Shown here piece by piece: positions 1 to 7,810 of a DNA stretch of 21,002 bases. The translations under genes were made by a program, and so were the position numbers. This DNA is from GCA-002790615 sp964438025. GTDB taxonomy: Bacteria; Patescibacteriota; Minisyncoccia; Moranbacterales; UBA2206. The stretch spans positions 1 through 21,002 of the forward strand of contig CAYTIK010000018.1 of assembly GCA_964438025.1 (NCBI GenBank). Reading direction: 5' to 3'. The notes under the pieces are model-generated. The model was not told where the DNA came from and ran no database searches. It worked only from the letters and a program-made list of their open reading frames with translations. The stretch's first letter is position 1. Each line of letters opens with the position of its first letter.

Positions 1-102
1 ACCGATAGAAAGTTCTTTTTCATCCCAATGTTGCACTTGTGGGTAGAATGTAGGAATTTTGTATTGACAGAAAGTCTTAAATATGCTACTATCTACAGTT
101 AA
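1..102 (+). CDS. Possible 3' end of an upstream gene (partial)
   Basis: Frame 1 is open from the window edge to a TAA at 100-102, giving 33 residues that include FFFIPMLHLWVECRNF. The product cannot be named from this. The peptide faintly resembles the stretch just before the catalytic part of long WbaP/WcaJ-type sugar-phosphate transferases (IP...LWV..R). It could therefore be the remains of the N-terminal half of the next gene in another frame, or simply the tail of an unrelated gene. A good promoter (64-92) lies inside it. Confidence 0.3.
   Translation, partial: TDRKFFFIPMLHLWVECRNFVLTESLKYATIYS
64..92 (+). promoter_or_regulatory. Sigma-70-type promoter for the surface-glycan block
   Basis: TTGACA at 64-69, a 17-nt spacer and TACTAT at 87-92 make a near-consensus housekeeping promoter. 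Transcription would start near position 99. That is downstream of the ATG at 83, so it argues that the sugar transferase starts at the ATG at 140. No operator is obvious. Confidence 0.5.
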
Positions 103-139
103 GTTAATAACTCTACTGCCCTTAAACAAGCCTAAAATT

Positions 140-796
140 ATGGATAAATTATTACAAACATATTGCCTCGATTCAGGTTTTATTAGGTATTCTTTGGAAA
201 TCGAACAATCAGTGTCGCGTGAATTCGAAAATTCCATCAAAAGAATTTTTGATGTTGTTTTTTCTATGGTAATTTTAATATTATTGTCTCCACTTTATGC
301 TCTTATAGCCATTCTGATTAGAATGGATTCTGATGGCCCTATAATTTTTAAACAAACACGCGTTGGCAAATATGGCAAATACTTTACGATTTATAAATTC
401 CGATCAATGAAGCTTGACTCCGATCCTAATCCTGAAAATTATCAGCCCATAAGTTTAGATGACAAAAGAATTACTAAGTTAGGAAAATTTTTGCGGATAA
501 CTTGTTTAGATGAACTCCCTCAATTTTTCAATGTCATTAATGGAGATATGAGCATTGTCGGACCTCGCCCGGAAATAAAATTTATAGCAGAGGGGTATAA
601 TGCAATCCAAAGAAAAAGACTTTTGGTAAAACCGGGCATAACCGGAATATGGCAATTACTGGCAAATAGAAGCCAGCCAATACACGAGAATCTGCATTTT
701 GATTTGTGCTACATCGAAAATATGTCCCTTTCTTTAGATTTGGAAATTATAGCTAAAACAATATCCTTGATGCTCAGAGGCTTAAAAAAACAATAA
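140..796 (+). CDS. Membrane sugar-phosphate transferase (bacterial sugar transferase family)
   Basis: This 218-aa protein belongs to the polyprenyl-phosphate sugar-1-phosphate transferase family (WcaJ/WbaP/EpsL catalytic core). The family moves a sugar phosphate from a nucleotide sugar to undecaprenyl phosphate at the inner membrane, which starts glycan synthesis. Visible family marks in order are KRIFD followed by one hydrophobic segment, FKQTRVGKYGK, IYKFRSM, the catalytic DELPQFFNVINGDMSIVGPRPE region (Asp-Glu, with GPRPE after it) and PGITGIWQL. The size is that of the minimal catalytic form without the large N-terminal membrane domain. An in-frame ATG exists at 83, but the promoter at 64-92 would start transcription after it, so 140 is preferred. 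No Shine-Dalgarno is seen. The next gene begins 1 nt after the stop, so they are co-transcribed. The donor sugar cannot be told. Confidence 0.85.
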   Translation: MDKLLQTYCLDSGFIRYSLEIEQSVSREFENSIKRIFDVVFSMVILILLSPLYALIAILIRMDSDGPIIFKQTRVGKYGKYFTIYKFRSMKLDSDPNPENYQPISLDDKRITKLGKFLRITCLDELPQFFNVINGDMSIVGPRPEIKFIAEGYNAIQRKRLLVKPGITGIWQLLANRSQPIHENLHFDLCYIENMSLSLDLEIIAKTISLMLRGLKKQ

Positions 797-797
797 A

Positions 798-2003
798 ATG
801 AAAAAATCAGTTTTATTCATAACACAAAATCTTCCGGTTCCTCAAGACAGAAGAGTCTGGATGGAAGCCAGAACTCTCAAGCAGAGAGGTTTTTTGGTTT
901 CCATTATATCTCCCGGCAATCCGGAGCAAAAAAAATTCGAACAAATCAATAATATTTTTGTGTATCGCTATGCTAGACCGCCGAAAACCAGTGGTTATTT
1001 GAGCTATCTCTGGGAATATGCGTATTCTTTTTTAGCTACTTTATATTTAGCTGTGAAAGTGTATCGGAAACATGGATTTTCCGTTCTGCATGTAGCCAAT
1101 CCGCCGGATATCTTTTTTATCCTTGGCTTGATTTTTAAATTGGCCGGAGTCAAATTTGTTTACGACCAGCACGACTTGATGCCGGAAATGCTGCTGTGTA
1201 AATTCCAGAAAAATATTCAGAATTATCTCTATCGGTTGCTTCTATTATCAGAACGCCTAAGTTATGCCGTTGCGGATATTCATATTTCCACTTGCGAATC
1301 GGGACAAAAAGTTGTTTTATCCAGAGTTAATTCTCAAGAAAAAAATTTCATCGTCCGTTCGGCTCCTGATTTGGATGTAATCAATTCAAAATTAGTAAAC
1401 AAAGAAATTATAAATGTTTTAAGAAAAAGATATTCCTATATAGCCTGCTATTTAGGCGTTATGGGACCGCAAGATGGCGTAGATAAGCTCTTAAGAAGCA
1501 TTCGCTTTATCGTGCATGATTTAAGAAGGACGGACATCGGTTTTGTTTTAATGGGCGATGGCGATGATTTGGAAAGATTAAAAAAACTTTCCGAAGAGTA
1601 TAAAATTGCCAAACAAATAATTTTTACCGGTTGGGCTGAAAAAAACATCATCTCGACTTATTTTTGGGCGGCTGATCTTGGCTTGATGCCGGAACCGAAA
1701 AATGAGTATACGGACAATTCACTCCACAATAAAGTGCTGGAATATATGGCAGCCGGCTTGCCGATCGTATCTTATGACCTGAAAGAAGCCAAAAAAAGTG
1801 CAACCAAAGCGGCGCTTTTCATTCCTTTTAACAATGAGCGAGAATTTGCTAAAGCTATCTGTAAATTAATGGACAATCCGGAGCAACGAAATACCATGAG
1901 CCGGGTAGCATCGGAAAGATTTAAGCAAAATTTCCGCCAAGAATTTTCTCAAAAAGAATTAATAAGCGCTTATAATTTGATTTACGCTAATCAACTTTTT
2001 TAA
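798..2003 (+). CDS. GT4-type glycosyltransferase (WbuB/WcaI-like)
   Basis: A 401-aa GT-B fold glycosyltransferase, probably family GT4. It would add a sugar from a nucleotide donor to the lipid-linked glycan on the cytoplasmic face of the membrane. The N-terminus carries the pattern typical of the WbuB-like group, PQDRRVWMEA at about residues 15-24, and YDQHDLMPEM at about 120-130. The C-terminal donor half has GVMGPQDGVD, a GW motif (FTGWAE), and NKVLEYMAAGLPIV at about 312-325, which matches the conserved donor-binding loop. Length is normal for the family. It follows the sugar transferase by 1 nt and precedes the next glycosyltransferase by 1 nt, so all three form one operon. Donor and acceptor are unknown. 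Confidence 0.87.
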   Translation: MKKSVLFITQNLPVPQDRRVWMEARTLKQRGFLVSIISPGNPEQKKFEQINNIFVYRYARPPKTSGYLSYLWEYAYSFLATLYLAVKVYRKHGFSVLHVANPPDIFFILGLIFKLAGVKFVYDQHDLMPEMLLCKFQKNIQNYLYRLLLLSERLSYAVADIHISTCESGQKVVLSRVNSQEKNFIVRSAPDLDVINSKLVNKEIINVLRKRYSYIACYLGVMGPQDGVDKLLRSIRFIVHDLRRTDIGFVLMGDGDDLERLKKLSEEYKIAKQIIFTGWAEKNIISTYFWAADLGLMPEPKNEYTDNSLHNKVLEYMAAGLPIVSYDLKEAKKSATKAALFIPFNNEREFAKAICKLMDNPEQRNTMSRVASERFKQNFRQEFSQKELISAYNLIYANQLF

Positions 2004-2004
2004 T

Positions 2005-3081
2005 ATGAAAAAAGTTTTTCTCATTTGGGTTAGGGAAATAAAACTTAGCGAATTTTTAGCTAAGAGTCTTGAAGCCAAATTGATTATTTCCTATAAAAAG
2101 AAATGGCGGGGATGCAATATCCCGGTAGTTTTACGTTATCTTATTCAAGGAGTAGATTCCTACTCCAAGCTTAGAAAGATCCGGCCGGAAATTATTTTTA
2201 TCCAAAATCCGCCTATTGCAGCGGCTCTTTTGGCCTATATCTATTGCCGTTTCAATAAAGGAACCCGTTATATTATTGACACTCACACGGCTGGTTTTTT
2301 GGATAAAAAATGGATATTTTTCCATCCTTTGCACTGTTTTTTGGCGCACCGAGCGCTTTACAACACAGCGCATAATTATAAGAATTTGGAAATTTTGAAG
2401 CAGTGGGGAGTAAATCACAGCCGTGTTTTACAATTTTACAACCCGCTTAAAGATGAAATTTTGGATGAAAAAGCGATTTTACCCGAAAGAATAGAAAGAA
2501 AAATTTCTTTAAAATTGGGTTATAAAATTTTTATGGTCAACCGCTTTGCCAATGATGATGCTTGGCAAGAAGTAATTGCCACGGCCAGAATTATGCCCTG
2601 GGCGCTTTTTTTCATCACAGGAGGCTCAGAAAAGATAAGCGATAATCTCAAAAAAACCTTTCCCTCTAATATTATTTTGACTGGATATTTGGATCATAAA
2701 GATTTTATCTCTCTTATGCATCGTTGCGACATAATTCTCGCTTTAACGAAGCGTTCTGATACTGTTTTGTGGTCTATTAGGGAAATCATGGCTTTGGGAA
2801 AACCTTTCGTTACCAGTAATACGGAGGTCTTAAATCATTATTTTGGAGAAGTAGCTTTATTTTCCAGCCACAATCCAAAAGATCTTAAGAAAAAAATTAA
2901 AGAAGCCTGGGATAAGCGCTTTGAAATCAAGGGTAAAATTGAAACGTTTTTGGAAAAAGATAAGCAGCGCTGGCAAAAAGACATTGATTGCTTAGAAAAC
3001 ATCATTCAGAATGGTTATATTAGGTCTGAAGAAAAATTGGAAAAAACCTTACCAAAAAGAACGGAAGGCGCGTTCAAATAA
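2005..3081 (+). CDS. Glycosyltransferase, GT-B fold (GT4-like)
   Basis: A 358-aa protein with a two-domain GT-B outline. The N-terminal acceptor half has IIFIQNPP and IIDTHTAGFLDKKW near residues 91-102. The C-terminal half has FITGGSE, ILTGYLDHKDFISLMHRCDI and WSIREIMALGKPFVTS near 255-270, which parallels the E-x7-E donor loop of GT4 enzymes. Likely role: adding one residue of the surface glycan. It is tightly coupled to the previous gene. The last 33 bp overlap the 3' end of the convergent glycosyltransferase at 3049-4284, so the Lys/Arg-rich C-terminus is antisense to that gene. There may be no room for a terminator between them. Confidence 0.8.
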   Translation: MKKVFLIWVREIKLSEFLAKSLEAKLIISYKKKWRGCNIPVVLRYLIQGVDSYSKLRKIRPEIIFIQNPPIAAALLAYIYCRFNKGTRYIIDTHTAGFLDKKWIFFHPLHCFLAHRALYNTAHNYKNLEILKQWGVNHSRVLQFYNPLKDEILDEKAILPERIERKISLKLGYKIFMVNRFANDDAWQEVIATARIMPWALFFITGGSEKISDNLKKTFPSNIILTGYLDHKDFISLMHRCDIILALTKRSDTVLWSIREIMALGKPFVTSNTEVLNHYFGEVALFSSHNPKDLKKKIKEAWDKRFEIKGKIETFLEKDKQRWQKDIDCLENIIQNGYIRSEEKLEKTLPKRTEGAFK

Positions 3082-4284
3082 ATCTAAATACAGCGGAAGT
3101 ACTCGCAAAGATGAGTAAGCTGAAAATATTTGCAAATTTCCATTGTTTTTTTGAAATAACTTGGAAAAATCTATTTGAGAAATGGAACGCTCCCAATTGG
3201 CATAATCTATAACTGCTCCCATGCCAGATTGGCGGATGATAGCCACGGCCGCGGAAACGTCCTGATTTATAATGACTGGCAGACCGGCTCCCCAAAAATC
3301 GACAATCTTTAAATAAAGCATCTGAGTTTTAAATTTCTGCGCCGTAGTCAGACAAATTCCGGCATCACAGGCAGCCAAATATAAATAACGTTCGGCAGAC
3401 GGATAGGCCGATATGGCAAAAGCAGTTTTTTCCTGGAAGCCCTTCTCTTGAAGTTTTTTACGAAGCGACTCTAGCAGACCGAGAGACTCCGACCGGGCGT
3501 AATCTTCTTTTAAAAATAATTGGAAAAAAATCTGCGGATCTTTTTTGCGTAATTGCGCCACCAAATCGATCATTTTTTCAAAATCATACCAAACTTCGAT
3601 TGTGCCGGCGTAAACAATTACTTTTTTGCCGATAAAGCCCAGCTTTTTTCTCATCTCTTCCCGATTCCAAGAAAAACCCGGGAGAAGCGCAGCGTCATAA
3701 TAATTAGGAACAATTGTCATATTCGATCCCGAAATATGATAAATTTTTTCCAGATGTTCCTTAAATTTATCCGTTTCCACAATTGTCTGAAAACTAGCTT
3801 GAATAGCTTTTTTTTCCAGATAGGCAATAAAAGGAGTAAATAATAAATCTTTTACTCTCCGATAATATTTTCTTTCCGCCACATAAGCTCCGTGCGGACT
3901 GTAGATGAAGGGGATTTTCCAGAATTTATGGGCCATTAGCAAAATAGGTGTGAATTTATAATTCCGAGCGTATATTATCAATTGGCCATCCGGCAAACAT
4001 TTTTTCATCAACAGATATAATTTAACGGTAAAATAAATAATTGAAGGAAGGAGAGTAAAGCGGGGGACAAAGATTTTTTCCAAAAGAATATTAAATTTTT
4101 TCAGCCGATCTTCAATAATTTTTCGTTCTTCCTCTTGAGTATCGAAGCGTCCTGCCGTTTCTATAATTTTCGTCTGATAGCCATTTTTAGCCGCTGCCAA
4201 AATAATCGGCAACAATTGCGCCTGAATGACTCCATTCGTAATAGGCATCTCCGAAAGAAACAAAATTGATTTTTTACCGCTCAT
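3049..4284 (-). CDS. GT4-type glycosyltransferase, convergent
   Basis: A 411-aa GT-B glycosyltransferase on the opposite strand from its neighbours. It has a Rossmann-like start (KSILFLSEMPITNG), PHGAYVAERKYYRR at about 130-143 (acceptor-side loop with His and Arg), VIVYAGTIEVWYDFEKMIDLV at the start of the donor domain, and a C-terminal half with KIVDFWGAGLPVI (weak E-x7-E equivalent). Likely a glycan glycosyltransferase with unknown sugar. It overlaps the preceding plus-strand gene by 33 bp at their 3' ends and is divergent from the ligase-like gene at 4387. The opposite orientation suggests it was added to or inverted within the cluster. Confidence 0.82.
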   Translation of the reverse strand: MSGKKSILFLSEMPITNGVIQAQLLPIILAAAKNGYQTKIIETAGRFDTQEEERKIIEDRLKKFNILLEKIFVPRFTLLPSIIYFTVKLYLLMKKCLPDGQLIIYARNYKFTPILLMAHKFWKIPFIYSPHGAYVAERKYYRRVKDLLFTPFIAYLEKKAIQASFQTIVETDKFKEHLEKIYHISGSNMTIVPNYYDAALLPGFSWNREEMRKKLGFIGKKVIVYAGTIEVWYDFEKMIDLVAQLRKKDPQIFFQLFLKEDYARSESLGLLESLRKKLQEKGFQEKTAFAISAYPSAERYLYLAACDAGICLTTAQKFKTQMLYLKIVDFWGAGLPVIINQDVSAAVAIIRQSGMGAVIDYANWERSISQIDFSKLFQKNNGNLQIFSAYSSLRVLPLYLDLFERAFRSFW

Positions 4285-4386
4285 ATAATAAGTTTCAACT
4301 TTTTATATATTATAACATTAGCACAAGCCTAAAAAGTTTCAAAATAAGCCTAGATATGATATTATTAATTTAAAGAAAAAAGTGCC
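4285..4386. promoter_or_regulatory. Divergent promoter region
   Basis: This 102-bp gap separates two divergent genes, so it must carry both promoters. On the minus strand a perfect TATAAT lies at 4309-4314 with no well-spaced -35 box. On the plus strand TATGAT/TATTAT at 4355-4365 are possible -10 boxes, also without a clear -35. A weak purine-rich stretch (4372-4382) precedes the plus-strand ATG. Assignments are tentative. Confidence 0.35.
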
Positions 4387-5862
4387 ATGCTACAAATTCT
4401 TCCAAAAAATAACCCTCGCTCTCCGATTTATGCTTATGCACTAATTGCCTTTGTCATCTTTTTGATGTTAAGCGTAATCTTTGGTTATGTACCAGGAAAT
4501 CCTAAATTGTTAGTTGGTTCATTTGTTTTTCTTTTTCTTTTGGTGGGAGCTTATCTAAATGTCAGTAGTATATTCTTGACTGTAATTTTTTTCCTGCCGA
4601 TTTTGATAGGCGCTGATCGTTATCAGATAAATATTGGGACATTTTTTCAAAATTTGCTTCCTATCGAAGAACTCTATGCCAATCCATTTTCCTTGGGCTG
4701 CTTGTTTTTATTTTTTTTGGCCGCTATCGAATTTTCCAAAAGAATCACCAAAATAGCCAGCGCGCCGCTTTTTTATATTCTTTCATTATCGATAATCCTT
4801 AGTTTGATTACCTTTGGGCAATCGCAATACAAGCTCACTGGAGTGGTTTTTGAAATATACCTGCTGGCTGGTTTTTTGGCTTATTTTCTGGGATATTTTT
4901 TATTGGGCAACAAAAAAAATTATTTAAAATTAATTTTTATTATCATTTTTTCTACCATCATTCCTATCGGGGTGGGCTTTTATCAATTTGTGAGTGGCAG
5001 TTATTTTTTTGAGACCGACTCTGCGCTGGGACGCATCGCCAGTACCTTTCCTCATTCCAATACTTTTGGTTCTTTTTTATTTGTAACTTTAACTATTGCC
5101 TTGATTGCTTTTTTAGCTATTAAAATAAAAAGTGCTGCTGACCAAAAAAAATTATCCCAAAGTCCCAGTGGTTTTTCCATTGGCATTTATATTTTTTTAA
5201 GCCTCCTGGCTTTGCTTTTGCTGTTAACTTATTCCCGTACCGCTTGGGCCGGAATGGCTATCACTATCTTGGCCATAGCTGTTTTAAAGCCCCGCCTGCG
5301 ATGGCCGGTAATTTATGGCGGCTCTCTTTTCCTCTTTTTAGGTATGTTTCTGGAAAAAATTCAGCAGCGGTTTTTGGGAATTTTCCAGCATTATATGTTC
5401 GATTCTATGTACGGCCGCCGCGAAATTTGGGATATGGCTATTTTCGCGGCTAAAAAGAAGCTGCTGCTGGGATACGGCATTGGATCATTTGGAGACGTTA
5501 TTATGGGAGTGCAAGGCAAAGAAACCGGCAACGTTTATCCGCATAACGACACTATCCGCTTCTTTTTAGAGGGCGGAATTGCTGGAATTCTAAGTTATGT
5601 ATTATACATGCTAGGCGCGCTTTATTACGCCATCCGCAGTTATTTCCGTTATCCAAAAAACGTCGAATCGCTAGAATTTTTTGGCCAACAGCTGGAAATT
5701 GATTTTAAACTTCTAGGCATTATTCCGCTACTACTCTTTGGCAGTATGGTGGTGATTTCCATAGTGGAAGCGCCTTCTATGGATTTTGTTTATCAAATTT
5801 TGGCTTGGACAATGCTGGGCAGCTGGTTAGGCATGAGCCAGGAACATTGGAAGAGGGTTTAA
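4387..5862 (+). CDS. O-antigen ligase / Wzy-type polymerase family membrane protein
   Basis: A 491-aa polytopic membrane protein with about 11-12 hydrophobic segments. It fits the O-antigen ligase/polymerase (WaaL/Wzy) superfamily, which joins lipid-linked glycan to an acceptor or polymerises repeat units on the outer face of the membrane. Family-type signs are FPHSNTFGSFL, the conserved YSRTAWAG segment after a helix (about 281-288), GRREIWDMA and GYGIGSF, then YPHNDTIRFFLEGGIAG (about 384-400). The His in that loop is the residue usually conserved in this family. Length is typical. The radical SAM gene follows after 26 nt. Ligase and polymerase cannot be told apart from sequence alone. Confidence 0.85.
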   Translation: MLQILPKNNPRSPIYAYALIAFVIFLMLSVIFGYVPGNPKLLVGSFVFLFLLVGAYLNVSSIFLTVIFFLPILIGADRYQINIGTFFQNLLPIEELYANPFSLGCLFLFFLAAIEFSKRITKIASAPLFYILSLSIILSLITFGQSQYKLTGVVFEIYLLAGFLAYFLGYFLLGNKKNYLKLIFIIIFSTIIPIGVGFYQFVSGSYFFETDSALGRIASTFPHSNTFGSFLFVTLTIALIAFLAIKIKSAADQKKLSQSPSGFSIGIYIFLSLLALLLLLTYSRTAWAGMAITILAIAVLKPRLRWPVIYGGSLFLFLGMFLEKIQQRFLGIFQHYMFDSMYGRREIWDMAIFAAKKKLLLGYGIGSFGDVIMGVQGKETGNVYPHNDTIRFFLEGGIAGILSYVLYMLGALYYAIRSYFRYPKNVESLEFFGQQLEIDFKLLGIIPLLLFGSMVVISIVEAPSMDFVYQILAWTMLGSWLGMSQEHWKRV

Positions 5863-5888
5863 ATTTTTTTATAAATACTAAATTACTT

Positions 5889-6818
5889 ATGGAAATAAAA
5901 TCTCCGGAAAAAAAAGATTACGCTAAAATTGCCATGTGGCTTTTAAATTTGGAATGTAATTTTCAGTGCCCTTATTGTTTTTTTAATGATTCGCAGCGCG
6001 GTTTGAAAACCAGAGTCGGGGATTGGGTCAGAGATAAAATTCCGGCTCTTAATCCTTACAAAACTCGCTTTATTACTCCAGAGGAAATTGGTAATTTTTT
6101 CGATCAGACTAATAAGCGCTGGTGGTTAGTTATTTCCGGAGGTGAACCTTTTGTTTATCCTAAATTCGTGGAAATTGTGGAAAGGCTTTCCCAAAAACAT
6201 TTAATTACCATTGGAACCAACCTAGGATTGCCCATTGATAAATTTATCGAAAAAATCAGCCCCCAAAATATTTGGTCATTCTATGTCTCTATGCATTTAG
6301 CCGAAAGGGAACGCCAAGGTTTAACCGTAGATGATTTACTGGAAAAAGTTAAGCGATTGCGGGACGCTAGTTTTCGTGTGGAAATAAATTATGTGATGTA
6401 TCCGCCCGACTTGCAGCGCTTCCCGGCTATCTATAAAAAGTTTAAGAAAGAAGGTTTTATTTTGGAAGCCCGTTCCTTTCGGGGAACTTATGCGGGCAAA
6501 ACTTATCCACAAGATTATACCCAAGAAGAACGCCAAATATTTTATGATTATATTCCATCGGATGTCGATAAGGCGGCTAGTTTTGAAAGTTTGTCATTTT
6601 TAGGCGTACCTTGCACGGCCGGAAAAGATTTAATCCGCATCCGTCCCGACGGTTCTATTACACGTTGTCCGCACGATCATGAAATTCTCGGCAATATGTT
6701 CACGGGAAAATTAAATCTACATCCGAAAGTTAAAAAATGCATTGTCAAAAATTGTAAATGTACGCTAGCCATTAAAGAAGGTTGTGTGGATTTTAAAGCG
6801 AGAAAAAAATTCCATTAA
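5889..6818 (+). CDS. Radical SAM protein with Cys-rich C-terminus
   Basis: A 309-aa radical SAM enzyme. The N-terminus has CNFQCPYC (C23, C27, C30, spacing C-x3-C-x2-C) for the SAM-binding 4Fe-4S cluster, then SGGEPF near residue 84 for SAM contact. The last ~70 residues carry six cysteines (PC, RC, KC, NC, KC, GC). This resembles a SPASM/twitch-type auxiliary cluster domain, though I cannot assign it firmly. The substrate is unknown. The frame is open upstream to an ATG at 5805 inside the previous gene, but the protein pattern begins at the ATG at 5889, 26 nt after that gene's stop. Its place just after the O-antigen-ligase-like gene suggests modification of a glycan, lipid or surface protein, but this is only context. 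Confidence 0.82.
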   Translation: MEIKSPEKKDYAKIAMWLLNLECNFQCPYCFFNDSQRGLKTRVGDWVRDKIPALNPYKTRFITPEEIGNFFDQTNKRWWLVISGGEPFVYPKFVEIVERLSQKHLITIGTNLGLPIDKFIEKISPQNIWSFYVSMHLAERERQGLTVDDLLEKVKRLRDASFRVEINYVMYPPDLQRFPAIYKKFKKEGFILEARSFRGTYAGKTYPQDYTQEERQIFYDYIPSDVDKAASFESLSFLGVPCTAGKDLIRIRPDGSITRCPHDHEILGNMFTGKLNLHPKVKKCIVKNCKCTLAIKEGCVDFKARKKFH

Positions 6819-6835
6819 AATCACTGAAAAAAAAC

Positions 6836-6881
6836 TGTCATTGCGAGGGAGTTTCGCCTCGGAACGACCGTGGCAATCTAA
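6836..6881 (+). repeat. Palindromic intergenic repeat arm (TGTCATTGCGAG type)
   Basis: It begins TGTCATTGCGAG and ends GTGGCAATCT, the same outer words as the element at 15309-15398. It looks like a single arm of that family. It lies between the radical SAM stop and the terminator. Confidence 0.6.
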
Positions 6882-6893
6882 TTATCAAAAATT

Positions 6894-6932
6894 AAAAAAC
6901 CCCGGGAGAATCGATCTCCGATTGGGGTTTTT
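6894..6932. terminator. Bidirectional rho-independent terminator
   Basis: A-run plus CCCC (6894-6903) pairs with GGGG plus T-run (6924-6932). An inner GGAGA/TCTCC stem (6905-6909 with 6915-6919) closes on a 5-nt loop. Both strands end in a U-run, so it can end the plus-strand glycan block and the minus-strand gene at 6952-7290. Confidence 0.8.
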
Positions 6933-6951
6933 CTTTGTGTCAATTTTGACT

Positions 6952-7290
6952 TTATACTCTTTTGAAATCGACCCAGACCTGGATGAGACCGCGACTGGGT
7001 TTATGCCATTGGCACTTGCGAAGTTCGGATTTAATTTCATCAAGCGTAGGATTAATTGGATCCATAATCCATTTTTCAGCCTCTGATTCTGTGGGAAAGA
7101 AAATATTTTTCCCGATGAAAAATCCATCTTGAACATGAAACTGAGCCGCAGCTGATTTATTTTCCACCATCCAGAAAAACACACCCCAGTCATCGCGAAT
7201 ATGCCCAACACATCTTCGCGGTGTAAATTGCCCCTTGGGTGGATTTCCATTCCATTTTCCGCAGGTAAAGATTACTTTTTTTTCGGTCAT
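6952..7290 (-). CDS. Hypothetical 112-aa protein
   Basis: I do not recognise the product. It has no signal peptide or membrane segment and is rich in aromatic residues (several Trp and Phe), with three Cys (TCGKW, RRCVG, KCQW) and the C-terminal stretch IQVWVDFKRV. The frame is open from a GTG at 7296, but that GTG lies inside the ribosome site. The ATG at 7290 sits 5 nt after a perfect AGGAGG (7296-7301) and is the better start. It is the last of three minus-strand genes. A strong terminator hairpin ends directly before its AGGAGG, so it has no room for a promoter of its own and must be reached by read-through. Confidence 0.65.
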   Translation of the reverse strand: MTEKKVIFTCGKWNGNPPKGQFTPRRCVGHIRDDWGVFFWMVENKSAAAQFHVQDGFFIGKNIFFPTESEAEKWIMDPINPTLDEIKSELRKCQWHKPSRGLIQVWVDFKRV

Positions 7291-7301
7291 AACCACCTCC
7301 T

Positions 7302-7336
7302 AAAAAAATCCCCCGGAACTCGCTAGAGCCCGGGGG
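7302..7336 (-). terminator. Intercistronic terminator / possible attenuator
   Basis: On the minus strand CCCCCGG (from 7336) pairs with CCGGGGG (to 7310), with an inner CTC/GAG stem and a 4-nt loop, followed by U7 (7308-7302). It is a strong rho-independent terminator after the 147-aa gene. Its U-run touches the AGGAGG of the next gene. The minus-strand CCACCCCC just upstream (7339-7332) could also pair, with one mismatch, to GGAGGTGG (7300-7293), which includes the ribosome site. Two exclusive folds are therefore possible. Confidence 0.7.
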
Positions 7337-7366
7337 TGGAACTGTGATGATGCGGAGTGGCATCGG

Positions 7367-7810
7367 TTAGAAAACCAACCACTTCTGTCCTTTGCCGACG
7401 GAGCTTGGACAGAGCGGCTCGGCCGCTGCCCTTGCTCGCAGTTCGACAGGCGAGGGATAAGGCGAAACGCAATACCGCTCTAATGCTTCCCTGGTGGGAA
7501 ACAGAAGCGAGAATTTGCCGCCTTGACCGTCCCATCTTCCGTCCTCATGGAACCATAACTGCGCTCCATTACTGCGTAAGTTGGGACGAATCTCGACCGC
7601 GTCTACTCCGAGCCAGAACTGGCTGCCAGGCCGGGTGTTATTGTAGGTCCCAACCCGCAGAGTCACCTGCCCGGGTGCCGGCTGCCGCAGATCACTCTGA
7701 TTCCATCCCTGTTTGCAATCTTTGCCGACGCAGGGATTCTGGGCGAATGCCGAGATGGCGAATAGCCCGACCGCAACCATAACCATAACAACGAACAATA
7801 CTTTCTTCAT
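7367..7810 (-). CDS. Secreted small protein with signal peptide
   Basis: 147 aa. Residues 1-23 are a clear Sec signal peptide: MKK, a long hydrophobic core, then AFA just before Q24, a good signal peptidase I site. The mature part has four Cys (C27, C32, C114, C134), which may form two disulfides outside the cell. Its start (residues 26-49: PC, DCK, W, then RQPAPGQV) resembles the C-terminus of the 219-aa membrane protein encoded upstream. I do not recognise the family. The start is fixed by AGGAGG 8 nt before the ATG. The gene is clearly GC-richer than the flanking glycan genes and uses GC-rich codons. It has its own promoter (8025-8053) and a ~200-nt leader. Confidence 0.72.
   Translation of the reverse strand: MKKVLFVVMVMVAVGLFAISAFAQNPCVGKDCKQGWNQSDLRQPAPGQVTLRVGTYNNTRPGSQFWLGVDAVEIRPNLRSNGAQLWFHEDGRWDGQGGKFSLLFPTREALERYCVSPYPSPVELRARAAAEPLCPSSVGKGQKWLVF

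Noticed and set aside
3553..3843. 96-aa plus-strand ORF opposite the convergent glycosyltransferase
   Set aside because: It is antisense to a clear GT4 coding region, has low-complexity Phe/Ile/Asn-rich content and no motif.
6939..6950. GTCAATTTTGAC palindrome as a third operator copy
   Set aside because: The half-sites are in the opposite orientation to TTGACA-N4-TGTCAA and it lies at a gene end beside a terminator.
6885..7250. 121-aa minus-strand ORF overlapping the 112-aa gene
   Set aside because: It runs through the bidirectional terminator and lacks a ribosome site; the overlapping frame has AGGAGG before its ATG.
7357..7782. 141-aa plus-strand ORF opposite the secreted protein
   Set aside because: The minus strand has a signal peptide and AGGAGG; the plus frame is Arg/Pro/Ala-rich as expected of a shadow in GC-rich sequence.
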